Position numbers and translations under genes: made by a program. DNA of 6,464 nt from SIG565 sp045594065. GTDB lineage: Bacteria > Bacillota > Clostridia > Oscillospirales > Acutalibacteraceae. Under the pieces are notes generated by a model. It worked only from the letters and a program-made list of their open reading frames with translations. It was not told the DNA's origin and ran no database searches. Shown in pieces: positions 1-5,245 of this stretch (position 1 is its first letter; each line of letters starts with the position of its first letter). The DNA lies in contig JAZNXU010000010.1 in the NCBI GenBank assembly GCA_045594065.1, forward strand, positions 1 to 6,464, written 5' to 3'.

Positions 1-32
1 TCGATTCTACGAACTATTCCTGTTGCTTTCAT
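1..32 (-). CDS. SpoVT/AbrB-family transcriptional regulator, N-terminal fragment cut by the window edge
   Basis: Reading leftward from the ATG at 32-30, the ten visible codons give MKATGIVRRI, and the next base pair fits D or E. This matches the very characteristic N-terminus of SpoVT and related AbrB-type swapped-hairpin DNA-binding proteins. In spore formers SpoVT is a forespore transcription regulator. A good ribosome site, AAAGGAG (complement of 41-47), sits 8 bases before the ATG. The start is divergent from the promoter that drives the unknown gene at 152. Caution: the same start occurs three more times in this window, each time followed by a decayed or unrelated sequence. This one could therefore also be a fragment rather than an intact gene, and ten residues cannot settle it. 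The SpoVT-like identity of the start is seen directly; an intact regulator is inference. Confidence 0.55.
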   Translation of the reverse strand, partial: MKATGIVRRI

Positions 33-87
33 ATATAAATCTCCTTTAATTTCAAATCGTGATGTTAGTATTTGTAATTGGAGGAGA

Positions 88-115
88 TTTATACTGCGCG
101 AATTTACTTTTACAA
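88..115 (-). promoter_or_regulatory. Possible minus-strand promoter for the SpoVT-like start
   Basis: On the complementary strand, TTGTAA (complement of 110-115), a 16-base spacer and TATAAA (complement of 88-93) lie about 55 bases upstream of the SpoVT-like ATG. The arrangement overlaps the plus-strand promoter, so the two would compete for RNA polymerase. The same geometry is kept in copy B (1034-1061), where the boxes are TTTAAA and TATAAA. It is weaker in the copy at 5249, where the -10 reads TATGTT. This is a sequence match only. Confidence 0.4.
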
Positions 116-131
116 TCAAATATGTTATAAT
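103..131 (+). promoter_or_regulatory. Sigma-A-type promoter for the 157-residue gene
   Basis: TTTACT at 103-108 and a perfect TATAAT at 126-131 are separated by 17 bases. A TG one base before the -10 box makes it an extended -10. Transcription should begin near 138, leaving a leader of only about a dozen bases before the ATG at 152. The same boxes and spacing recur at 1049-1077 and 5331-5359, which supports a functional promoter within the repeat. Confidence 0.75.
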
Positions 132-151
132 AAATTAGAGGCGGTGAAGAT

Positions 152-625
152 ATGATACTGTCAAATTATGATTTTCACGATTTACATTCAATATTAACAA
201 TGTTACGTGCGAAACCGGAAAAAGAATATAATACTCAGATTATAGAATCCGTACTAAAAGTTTTATCCGAGCCTCAAATTGATAATACAGTTGATGACAA
301 CATTATCAGAAAACAGTTAAGAATCATAGACTCTCTTGACAAGGAATACTTTAGGTGGGTATATGTTGACAACATATACACTTACGGCTTAAAGTTTATT
401 AAAGAGGATTTTTATTATTCTTTTCTTAAAAAAGGATTTTCAAAATTGCTCGAATGTGCAAAAAATCAAGATTACAAACAACTCGAAACTCTTGCAGACG
501 CATTACATAACATACCAATCTTTTTCGCCGAAGGATGCAAGAATTTCAAAAAATCTGTCAAAATTCAGTTTGCGCAGTATAATAGCATCTATAAAACCAA
601 TTTGGTGAAAGAATCATCCAATTGA
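152..625 (+). CDS. Hypothetical protein, 157 residues, unrecognised
   Basis: I do not recognise this protein. It reads as soluble and cytoplasmic: no signal peptide, no membrane segment, mixed charge and probably mainly helical. A phrase LADALHNIP lies near residues 115-123, followed by a Phe/Lys-rich C-terminal stretch. The ATG at 152 follows a purine-rich site (AGAGG at 137-141, GGTGA at 143-147) just downstream of a strong promoter. A perfect hairpin terminator starts 12 bases after the stop, so it is a single-gene transcription unit. The DNA is AT-rich: 17 of 60 bases are G or C at 181-240, against 36 of 60 at 3361-3420 in metH, which suggests a different history. Its size and isolated position could fit an immunity-type or other accessory protein, but nothing visible shows this. 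The coding call is firm because of the promoter, the terminator and the uninterrupted frame. Confidence 0.8.
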   Translation: MILSNYDFHDLHSILTMLRAKPEKEYNTQIIESVLKVLSEPQIDNTVDDNIIRKQLRIIDSLDKEYFRWVYVDNIYTYGLKFIKEDFYYSFLKKGFSKLLECAKNQDYKQLETLADALHNIPIFFAEGCKNFKKSVKIQFAQYNSIYKTNLVKESSN

Positions 626-637
626 AAAGCTCCCACA

Positions 638-666
638 AAAAGCGAGGTGAATTTCACCTCGCTTTT
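638..666 (+). terminator. Strong palindromic terminator after the 157-residue gene
   Basis: Arms 638-651 and 653-666 are perfect complements: AAAAGCGAGGTGAA pairs with TTCACCTCGCTTTT. The GC-rich stem is flanked by an A-run and a T-run, so it can work in both directions. It is followed by GCTATGTA (667-674). A near-copy of the hairpin with the same tail ends the met operon at 4973-5010. Confidence 0.85.
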
Positions 667-696
667 GCTATGTAAAAAAACGATTAAAACCCTATT

Positions 697-770
697 TTGA
701 CACCAATGCGTTCAGTGGGGCAAACCAGCGAAAACCCTAGTGTTTATAAGGCTTTATAGCTCTTGGTGTT
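697..770. repeat. 74-base inverted-repeat-bounded insertion
   Basis: The stretch is bounded by ACACCAA (700-706) and its exact complement TTGGTGT (763-769). The homologous region after the met operon reads CCTATTATAACAC without interruption (5028-5040). Here the same sequence is split: CCTATT (691-696), the 74-base block, then ATTATAACAC (771-780). ATT therefore appears once at 5031-5033 and twice here, as expected for an insertion with a 3-base target duplication. There is no coding capacity. The boundary is uncertain by a few bases because GTGTTAT and ATAACAC at 766-780 also form a palindrome. Confidence 0.5.
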
Positions 771-817
771 ATTATAACACAAGCATCTATTCTTCTCACA
801 ATACCTGTTGCTTTCAT
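737..817 (-). pseudogene. Decayed SpoVT-like start, copy B (26 codons)
   Basis: On the minus strand an ATG at 817-815 opens a 26-codon frame beginning MKATGIVRRIDACVII and ending at TAG (739-737). The first 11 residues match the start of SpoVT. The next ones (CVIITPRAIK) only loosely resemble the family's VVIPKEIR, and the frame then stops, far short of a full AbrB-type domain. The -10-like box and ribosome site resemble those of copy A, so a short peptide might be translated. The distal part of the frame lies inside the 74-base insertion, which offers one route to truncation. It could be a remnant or a short leader-like peptide; remnant is more likely. Confidence 0.55.
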
Positions 818-835
818 ATATAAACCTCTCCTTAT
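803..835. repeat. Repeat module copy B, left half
   Basis: Bases 804-824 (CCTGTTGC through ATATATAAA) are identical to 19-39. They carry the reversed SpoVT-like start, with a CTCTCC block giving the minus-strand ribosome site. The match to copy A fades after about 832 and resumes near 1008, so this copy of the module is split by about 170 bases of palindrome-rich DNA. Confidence 0.75.
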
Positions 836-842
836 TGCATTT

Positions 843-913
843 GTATGGGCGATTCACGAATCGCCCGTTTAGGTTTCGTGAACATTTGCGGGTCATTCGT
901 GAATGACCCCTAC
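843..913. repeat. Double-palindrome element (REP/MITE-like)
   Basis: Two related palindromes lie in tandem. GGGCGATTC and GAATCGCCC (847-855 and 858-866) are perfect arms around AC. GGGTCATTC and GAATGACCC (890-898 and 901-909) are perfect arms around GT. The outer ends, GTATGGGCGATTC and the complement of GAATGACCCCTAC, match at 10 of 13 positions, so the block is itself bounded by imperfect inverted repeats. It has no coding capacity. It interrupts the module found uninterrupted in copies at 19-134 and 5249-5360. Small paired palindromes of this kind are common non-coding mobile repeats in bacteria; the exact family is not known to me. Confidence 0.7.
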
Positions 914-971
914 ATATATTTTCTAATTGTGTTGTATATTACGAGCGAGCGCGAGTAACAAGGTTCACTCA

Positions 972-1001
972 GGCGCCAAATTTCCCAAATTTGGAAACGC
1001 C
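972..1001. repeat. Hairpin palindrome next to the metF promoter
   Basis: CCAAATTT (976-983) and AAATTTGG (987-994) are perfect arms around CCC. An outer pair, GGCG (972-975) and CGCC (998-1001), continues the stem past an AAA bulge. There is no T-run, so it is a poor terminator. GTATGG occurs at 843-848 and again at 1002-1007, directly flanking the inserted region 849-1001; this may be a target duplication or chance. Confidence 0.55.
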
Positions 1002-1007
1002 GTATGG

Positions 1008-1080
1008 TTCTTATTATCTGTATTTTGAGGGGATTTATACTGCACAGATTTACTTTTTAAATGCTTTGTGATATAATAAA
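1008..1080. repeat. Repeat module copy B, right (promoter) half
   Basis: From about 1008 the sequence again follows copies A and D, with GGATTTATACTGCACAGATT (1031-1050) and TATAATAAA (1072-1080) as the conserved blocks. Copy D shares ATACTGCACAGATTT, and copy A shares GATTTATACTGC. It places the repeat-borne promoter directly upstream of the methionine operon. Confidence 0.75.
1049..1077 (+). promoter_or_regulatory. Promoter of the metF-metH operon
   Basis: TTTACT (1049-1054), 17 bases, then TATAAT (1072-1077) with an extended-10 TG at 1069-1070. The expected start near 1084 leaves a leader of about 20 bases before the metF ATG, just enough for its ribosome site. There is no space for an S-box, cobalamin riboswitch or T-box downstream of this promoter. 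A divergent minus-strand promoter candidate overlaps it (TATAAA, complement of 1034-1039; TTTAAA, complement of 1056-1061). Confidence 0.75.
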
Positions 1081-1104
1081 GACGATTCTGAAAGGAGTGG
1101 GGAA

Positions 1105-1968
1105 ATGAAAATCGCCGATCTTCTCAAAAAAAATACCCTGTCAATTTCTTTTGAGGTCTTTCCTCCAAAAACCGATTACAATTTTGAAAGCGTGCGCGCG
1201 GCCGTTGAGGAAATAGCAAGGTTGCGCCCTGCTTTTATGAGCGTTACATACGGCGCAGGCGGCGGAACAAGCAAGTATACCCTCGAAATCGCAAAACAAA
1301 TTAAGCAGGACTACGGCGTGCCGTCGCTTGCGCATCTTACCTGCGTTTCCTCCACTAAAGAAACCGTCCGCTCCCGAATTAACGACATTAAAAACGCCGG
1401 AATTCAGAACATCATGGCCCTGCGCGGAGACCTTGTTTCCGAAAACAGCTTGCAGGATTACAAGTACGCCATCGAGCTTGTGAGAGAGATCAAAGCCGTG
1501 GACGCAGACTTTTGCGTTGGCGGAGCCTGCTACCCCGAAATTCACCCCGAAAGCGAAAACCAAAAAGAGGACATCAAGTTTGTCAAAGAAAAGGTTGATG
1601 CCGGCTGTGATTTTTTAACCACCCAGATGTTTTTTGACAACAATCTGCTTTACAATTTCCTTTATAAAATACGCGAGGCAGGCATAACCGTTCCCGTAAT
1701 TCCAGGAATTATGCCCATCACCAACGCAAATCAGCTCGAGCGCGCCATAAAGCTTTCGGGCTCGTTTATGCCGCAAAGATTCAAGTGCCTCGTAGACAAA
1801 TTCGGCGGCGATAGTGCGGCCATGAAGCAGGCGGGCATCGCCTACGCCACCGACCAAATCATCGACCTGTACGCAAACGGCATAACAAACGTTCACGTTT
1901 ATTCGATGAACAAGCCCGACATCGCAAGGAAAATACAGGACAACCTCTGCGACATTATAGGTAAATAG
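1105..1968 (+). CDS. metF: 5,10-methylenetetrahydrofolate reductase (MetF)
   Basis: This cytoplasmic FAD-dependent TIM-barrel enzyme reduces 5,10-methylene- to 5-methyl-tetrahydrofolate, the methyl donor for MetH. At 287 residues it is close to the usual bacterial length. Visible family motifs are SFEVFPPK (residues 15-22, with Glu17 at the place of the E. coli proton donor Glu28), VTYGAGGGTS (47-56), AHLTCV (76-81), MALRGD (104-109, with Asp109 matching the E. coli folate-site Asp120), the TTQMFFDN segment and PGIMPITN. The ATG at 1105 is preceded by AAAGGAG (1091-1097) at 7 bases' spacing, so the start is clear. It is the first gene of the operon, 4 bases ahead of the next. Codons are richer in G and C than in the flanking genes. 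No key residue is missing. Use of NADH, NADPH or another donor cannot be read from the sequence. Confidence 0.95.
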   Translation: MKIADLLKKNTLSISFEVFPPKTDYNFESVRAAVEEIARLRPAFMSVTYGAGGGTSKYTLEIAKQIKQDYGVPSLAHLTCVSSTKETVRSRINDIKNAGIQNIMALRGDLVSENSLQDYKYAIELVREIKAVDADFCVGGACYPEIHPESENQKEDIKFVKEKVDAGCDFLTTQMFFDNNLLYNFLYKIREAGITVPVIPGIMPITNANQLERAIKLSGSFMPQRFKCLVDKFGGDSAAMKQAGIAYATDQIIDLYANGITNVHVYSMNKPDIARKIQDNLCDIIGK

Positions 1969-1972
1969 TCTT

Positions 1973-2569
1973 ATGATTTTAACTAAAACCTACAGCGAGC
2001 CGCCTTTTTGCGAAAAGGAAATTTTACGATACGCAGGCGGCGACAAGAGCGAACTGACCCTCGCTCTCGTAAGAGAATGTATAGAAGAGGCACGCCCTCT
2101 CCTTAAATATAAGATCTGCTACCGCGAACTTGAAGTTAAACTAAACGGCGAGGTTTGCGATTTTGGTCTTTTTCGCCTTGAATCGAAAAACCTGTCGCAA
2201 AATCTTAAAGGTTGTAAAAAGGCTATCGTTTTTGCGGCAACAGTCGGCATAGAACTTGACCGACTTATTGCAAAATACTCACGGCTCTCTCCGGCAAGGG
2301 CGCTGATACTTCAGGCCATCGGCTCTGAAAGAGCCGAAGCGCTTTGCGACGCTTTTTGCGCCGATATTGCAGGCGAGTGCGCCTCTGTCCGCCCACGCTT
2401 CAGCCCCGGATACGGAGACCTCTCGCTCGAAAGCCAAAAAATCGTTTTTTCGGCTCTTGACTGTGAAAGGAGCGTAGGGATTACTCTTAACGATAGCTTG
2501 TTGATGTCGCCTTCAAAGTCGGTTACGGCATTTGTTGGGTTAAACGAAAATACACTTTCAGAGGTATAG
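1973..2569 (+). CDS. Stand-alone MetH reactivation (AdoMet-binding) domain protein
   Basis: This 198-residue protein corresponds to the C-terminal activation domain of long methionine synthases (vitamin B12-dependent methionine synthase activation domain family). In E. coli MetH that domain binds S-adenosylmethionine and flavodoxin to re-methylate cobalamin after it oxidises to the inactive Co(II) form. The signature RxxxGY of the AdoMet site is present as Arg142-Phe-Ser-Pro-Gly146-Tyr147. It is followed by GDLSLESQ and, near the end, TLNDSLLMSPSKSVTAFVG, both typical of the family. The upstream half (to about residue 80) is less conserved. The ATG lies 4 bases after the metF stop with only a weak AGG (1959-1961), so translation is probably coupled to metF. 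The next gene, metH, begins 1 base after its stop and lacks this domain, so the two proteins should act together in trans. The reductant partner is not in the window. Confidence 0.9.
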   Translation: MILTKTYSEPPFCEKEILRYAGGDKSELTLALVRECIEEARPLLKYKICYRELEVKLNGEVCDFGLFRLESKNLSQNLKGCKKAIVFAATVGIELDRLIAKYSRLSPARALILQAIGSERAEALCDAFCADIAGECASVRPRFSPGYGDLSLESQKIVFSALDCERSVGITLNDSLLMSPSKSVTAFVGLNENTLSEV

Positions 2570-2570
2570 T

Positions 2571-4973
2571 ATGAATTTTAGAGATTTTTTGAGGAACAAC
2601 ATAGTCTGCCTTGACGGCGGTATGGGAACACTGCTTCAGGCGCGCGGGCTAAAGCTCGGAGAATACCCCGAGCGCTGGAATTTATCCCACGCCGAAGAGA
2701 TAATCGATATACACAGGGCTTACTTTGACGCAGGCAGCAACGTTGTCTGCACCAACACCTTTGGTGCAAATTCGCTTAAATTCGAGCCCAACGAGCTCGA
2801 GGACATAATAAGCGCCGCTATCTCTAACGCCAAGGCCGCAAAGGCGCAGTCTACCTCAAAAAAGGAAAGGTTTGTGGCTCTTGACATCGGCCCGAGCGGA
2901 AAGCTGTTAAAGCCGCTTGGAGACCTTGATTTTGAGGACGCAGTTGAGGTTTTTGCCAAGACGGTAAAGCTCGGCGTTAAGTACGGCGTTGACCTTATCA
3001 TAATAGAAACAATGAACGACAGCTACGAAACCAAGGCGGCGCTTTTGGCCGCCAAGGAAAACAGCGATCTGCCGATAATTGTGTCAAACGCCTACGGCGA
3101 GGACGGCAAACTTATGACCGGCGCGTCCCCCGAGGCGATGGTTGCCCTGCTTGAGGGTATGGGAGTTGACGCCCTAGGTGCAAACTGCTCGCTGGGGCCA
3201 CGTCAGCTTGGCGGCGTGGTAAGAAGGCTGCTTGAAAAGGCATCGGTGCCTGTAATACTAAAGCCAAACGCGGGTCTGCCGAGGTCAGAAAACGGCAAAA
3301 CGGTTTTTGACATAACCATAGACGAGTTTTCCTCCCAAATCGCAGAGCTTATAAAAGCTGGAGTTCGCGTAGTGGGCGGCTGCTGCGGCACCACACCCGA
3401 ATACATAAAGTCGCTTTGCGACAAGATTGCTCCGCTTTCCCCTGTGAAAATAGAGCCGAAAAACCTCACCGTGATTTCTTCCTACTCGCACGCTGTGGAG
3501 TTTGGCAAAAAGCCGATTCTTATAGGCGAGAGGATAAATCCCACCGGCAAAAAGCGTTTTAAGCAGGCTCTTTTGGAAAACGACATCGACTATATTCTAT
3601 CCGAGGGCGTAAATCAGCAGCAAAAGGGCGCGCAGGTGCTTGACGTAAACGTTGGTATGCCCGACGTTGACGAAACAGCCATGCTCAAAACGGCTGTTTG
3701 CGAGCTTCAGGCAATTATAGACCTCCCGCTCCAGATCGACAGTTCCAATATTGCGGCAATGCAGGCCGCTCTGCGCCGCTACAACGGCAAGGCTATGATA
3801 AATTCGGTAAACGGCAAGGATGAAAGTATGCGATCCGTTTTCCCGCTTGTGAAAAAGTACGGCGGCCTTGTGGTTGCACTCACCCTTGACAACAACGGAA
3901 TTCCCGAAACTGCCGAGGGCAGATTTAAAATTGCCGAAAAAATACTTAAAACTGCCGCGGAATACGGCATTGACAAAAAAGACGTTATCTTTGACCCTTT
4001 GGCACTCACCATAAGCGCCGACAACAGCGCCGCAAAGGTCACCCTCTCCTCGCTAAAGGCCATAAAGGAGCGCCTTGGTTGCCACACCTCCTTGGGCGTT
4101 TCCAACGTTTCGTTTGGTCTGCCTAACCGCGATGCTATAAACGGAACCTTCTTTGCGCTAGCCCTCGAAAACGGGCTGTCCGCCGCCATTATGAACCCCT
4201 ATTCGGCGGATATGATGAAGGTGTATTACACCTACAACGCGCTCAAGGGTCTGGACTCAAACTGCAGTGAGTACATAGGCGCGGCAGGCTCGTTTGTAAC
4301 CGAGGGAAAGGCCGCAAATGCTCCTCAAAGCGTCTCAGATCAGTCGTATTCGGACTGTCAATACGCGATCATAAAGGGCTTTAAAGAAAAGGCGGCGGAA
4401 ATCACCGCCACCCTCCTTTCGCACACTTCGCCGCTCGAGGTAATAAACAGCGAGATCATCCCCGCTCTTAATATTGTAGGAAAGGGATTTGAGGAAAAAA
4501 AGGTTTACCTGCCCCAACTGCTTATGAGCGCAGAGGCCGCAAAAGCCGCCTTTGAGGTTATTAAGGCCGCGTCGTCGGGCAAGAAAGGCGCAGAGCCTCA
4601 AAACACCTTTGTTATTGCCACCGTCCGCGGGGACGTTCACGACATCGGAAAAAACATTGTCAAGCTGCTGCTCGAAAACTACGGATTTAACGTTGTGGAC
4701 TTAGGCAAAGACGTACCGCCGCAGGTGATTGCCGACAAGGTTGTCGAGCTTCACGCTCCCGTGGTGGGCTTAAGCGCTCTTATGACCACCACAGTTGCCC
4801 AGATGCAGGAAACCATAAAACAGCTTCGGCTCAAGGCACCCTGGTGCAAAATTATTGTGGGCGGCGCTGTGCTCACGCAGGAATACGCCGACAAAATCGG
4901 CGCTGACAAGTACGCCAAGGACGCTATGGAAGGCGTGCGCTACGCGCAGGAAATCATAAACGCGATTAGTTAA
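2571..4973 (+). CDS. metH: Cobalamin-dependent methionine synthase lacking the activation domain (MetH)
   Basis: Transfers the methyl group of 5-methyl-tetrahydrofolate through cobalamin to homocysteine, making methionine in the cytoplasm. Domains in order: homocysteine-binding barrel (about 1-290) with zinc ligands Cys206 in GANCSLG and Cys271-Cys272 in GGCCGTTPE; pterin-binding barrel (about 312-570) starting at IGERINPTGKK; cobalamin cap helices (about 600-675); cobalamin-binding Rossmann domain (about 678-800) with DVHDIG (Asp688-His690-Gly693, the lower-ligand motif), SAL at 735-737 and GG at 764-765. The protein stops at 800 residues, whereas E. coli MetH has about 1,227; the missing part is the activation domain, present as the preceding gene. 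AGAGG (2560-2564), inside the end of that gene, serves the ATG 6 bases later. The stop codon touches the terminator stem. Split MetH with a separate reactivation protein is known from Thermotoga and many Firmicutes. All catalytic ligands are intact. Confidence 0.96.
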   Translation: MNFRDFLRNNIVCLDGGMGTLLQARGLKLGEYPERWNLSHAEEIIDIHRAYFDAGSNVVCTNTFGANSLKFEPNELEDIISAAISNAKAAKAQSTSKKERFVALDIGPSGKLLKPLGDLDFEDAVEVFAKTVKLGVKYGVDLIIIETMNDSYETKAALLAAKENSDLPIIVSNAYGEDGKLMTGASPEAMVALLEGMGVDALGANCSLGPRQLGGVVRRLLEKASVPVILKPNAGLPRSENGKTVFDITIDEFSSQIAELIKAGVRVVGGCCGTTPEYIKSLCDKIAPLSPVKIEPKNLTVISSYSHAVEFGKKPILIGERINPTGKKRFKQALLENDIDYILSEGVNQQQKGAQVLDVNVGMPDVDETAMLKTAVCELQAIIDLPLQIDSSNIAAMQAALRRYNGKAMINSVNGKDESMRSVFPLVKKYGGLVVALTLDNNGIPETAEGRFKIAEKILKTAAEYGIDKKDVIFDPLALTISADNSAAKVTLSSLKAIKERLGCHTSLGVSNVSFGLPNRDAINGTFFALALENGLSAAIMNPYSADMMKVYYTYNALKGLDSNCSEYIGAAGSFVTEGKAANAPQSVSDQSYSDCQYAIIKGFKEKAAEITATLLSHTSPLEVINSEIIPALNIVGKGFEEKKVYLPQLLMSAEAAKAAFEVIKAASSGKKGAEPQNTFVIATVRGDVHDIGKNIVKLLLENYGFNVVDLGKDVPPQVIADKVVELHAPVVGLSALMTTTVAQMQETIKQLRLKAPWCKIIVGGAVLTQEYADKIGADKYAKDAMEGVRYAQEIINAIS

Positions 4974-5077
4974 AAAAGCGAGGGAAATTTCCCTCGCTTT
5001 TTGCTATGTATAAAACCACCAAAAAAACCTATTATAACACATTCCTCTATACTACAAACAATCCCTGTGGCTTTTAT
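4970..5077 (-). pseudogene. Decayed SpoVT-like start, copy C (ATG changed to ATA)
   Basis: On the minus strand from 5077 the frame reads ATA then KATGIVCSIEECVII and stays open for 35 codons to a TAA at 4972-4970, running through the terminator palindrome. The first residues match SpoVT, but the start codon has become ATA. GAGGAG (complement of 5089-5094) still stands upstream. Over the first 48 bases it agrees with copy B at 38 positions, including a shared TGTGTTATAATA that intact spoVT genes would not be expected to have. B and C therefore descend from a common, already altered copy. It is most likely untranslated. Confidence 0.55.
4973..5002 (+). terminator. Perfect palindromic terminator of the met operon
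   Basis: Bases 4973-4987 (AAAAAGCGAGGGAAA) are exactly complementary to 4988-5002. The GCGAGGG stem is closed by an AAATTT loop and followed by T-rich sequence, so it can stop transcription from either side. It begins at the last base of the metH stop codon. The stem, and the GCTATGTA tail at 5003-5010, match the terminator at 638-674. Confidence 0.9.
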
Positions 5078-5094
5078 AATATAATTAACTCCTC
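5003..5094. repeat. Repeat module copy C (terminator tail to reversed SpoVT-like start)
   Basis: This block follows the met terminator just as 667-835 follows the first terminator: GCTATGTA, an A-rich stretch, CCTATT, ATAACAC, then the reversed SpoVT-like start and its ribosome site. It lacks the 74-base insertion of copy B. It has no promoter half of its own; the fold-back element follows instead. Confidence 0.65.
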
Positions 5095-5104
5095 TTTCTT
5101 TTGT

Positions 5105-5245
5105 TTAATGAATAATAAAAATGAATGATGAAGAATGAATAATTAATGTGTCGGCAAAGCCGACATTATATATATCGTGCCAAAGGCACACCGAAACTAT
5201 TCACTATTCATTATTCACTCTTCACTCGCAAGGTGAAACCTTGCG
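5105..5245. mobile_element. Fold-back, MITE-like non-coding element
   Basis: The left arm (about 5105-5154) and right arm (about 5190-5226) are imperfect inverted repeats built from ATGAATAAT/ATTCACTATT-type words; GAAGAATGAATAATTAAT on the left mirrors the complement of the right arm. Inside are two perfect hairpins, TGTCGGC-AAA-GCCGACA (5149-5165) and GTGCC-AAA-GGCAC (5177-5189). A third, CGCAAGGT-GAA-ACCTTGCG (5227-5245), lies at the right border. No transposase or credible gene is present. It sits immediately after the fifth codon of a reversed SpoVT-like start (copy D). The ends and any target duplication are not certain. Confidence 0.6.

Larger units (their letters stand above)
19..134. 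repeat. Intergenic repeat module, copy A (reversed SpoVT-like start plus rightward promoter)
   Basis: This stretch holds the minus-strand SpoVT-like start with its ribosome site, a short spacer, and a plus-strand promoter. It aligns end to end with 5249-5360. The first 50 alignment columns (19-67 here, 5249-5298 there) show only two substitutions and one single-base gap. The right part shares the core ATACTGC(A/G)C, a TTTACT-like box, a 17-base spacer and TATAATAAA. The two halves also recur at 803-835 and 1008-1080, separated there by inserted palindromic DNA. It is the least interrupted copy. Confidence 0.8.
626..1104. other. Gene-free interval with stacked small elements
   Basis: In order this interval holds a terminator, a GCTATGTA tail, a 74-base inverted-repeat insertion, a decayed SpoVT-like start, a double palindrome, a GC-rich run (950-957), a further hairpin and the metF promoter. 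I see no intact gene, tRNA, S-box, T-box or cobalamin riboswitch. Confidence 0.7.

Noticed and set aside
626..1104. SAM, T-box or cobalamin riboswitch upstream of metF
   Set aside because: The hairpins here are simple perfect palindromes between diverged repeat halves and lie upstream of the predicted transcript start. I see no conserved riboswitch core.
1141..1896. Open frames on the minus strand across metF
   Set aside because: They are shadows of strongly biased metF codons, with no ribosome sites or recognisable protein features. metF carries all the family motifs on the plus strand.
2578..4640. Several minus-strand open frames inside metH
   Set aside because: They overlap conserved MetH domains and read as low-complexity Ser/Arg/Cys-rich translations, with no starts supported by ribosome sites.
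5195..5226. Short ATTCACT/ATTCATT tandem words as a possible CRISPR or iteron array
   Set aside because: The units are about 8 bases, imperfect and without spacers, and form one arm of an inverted repeat. No cas or rep gene is present.
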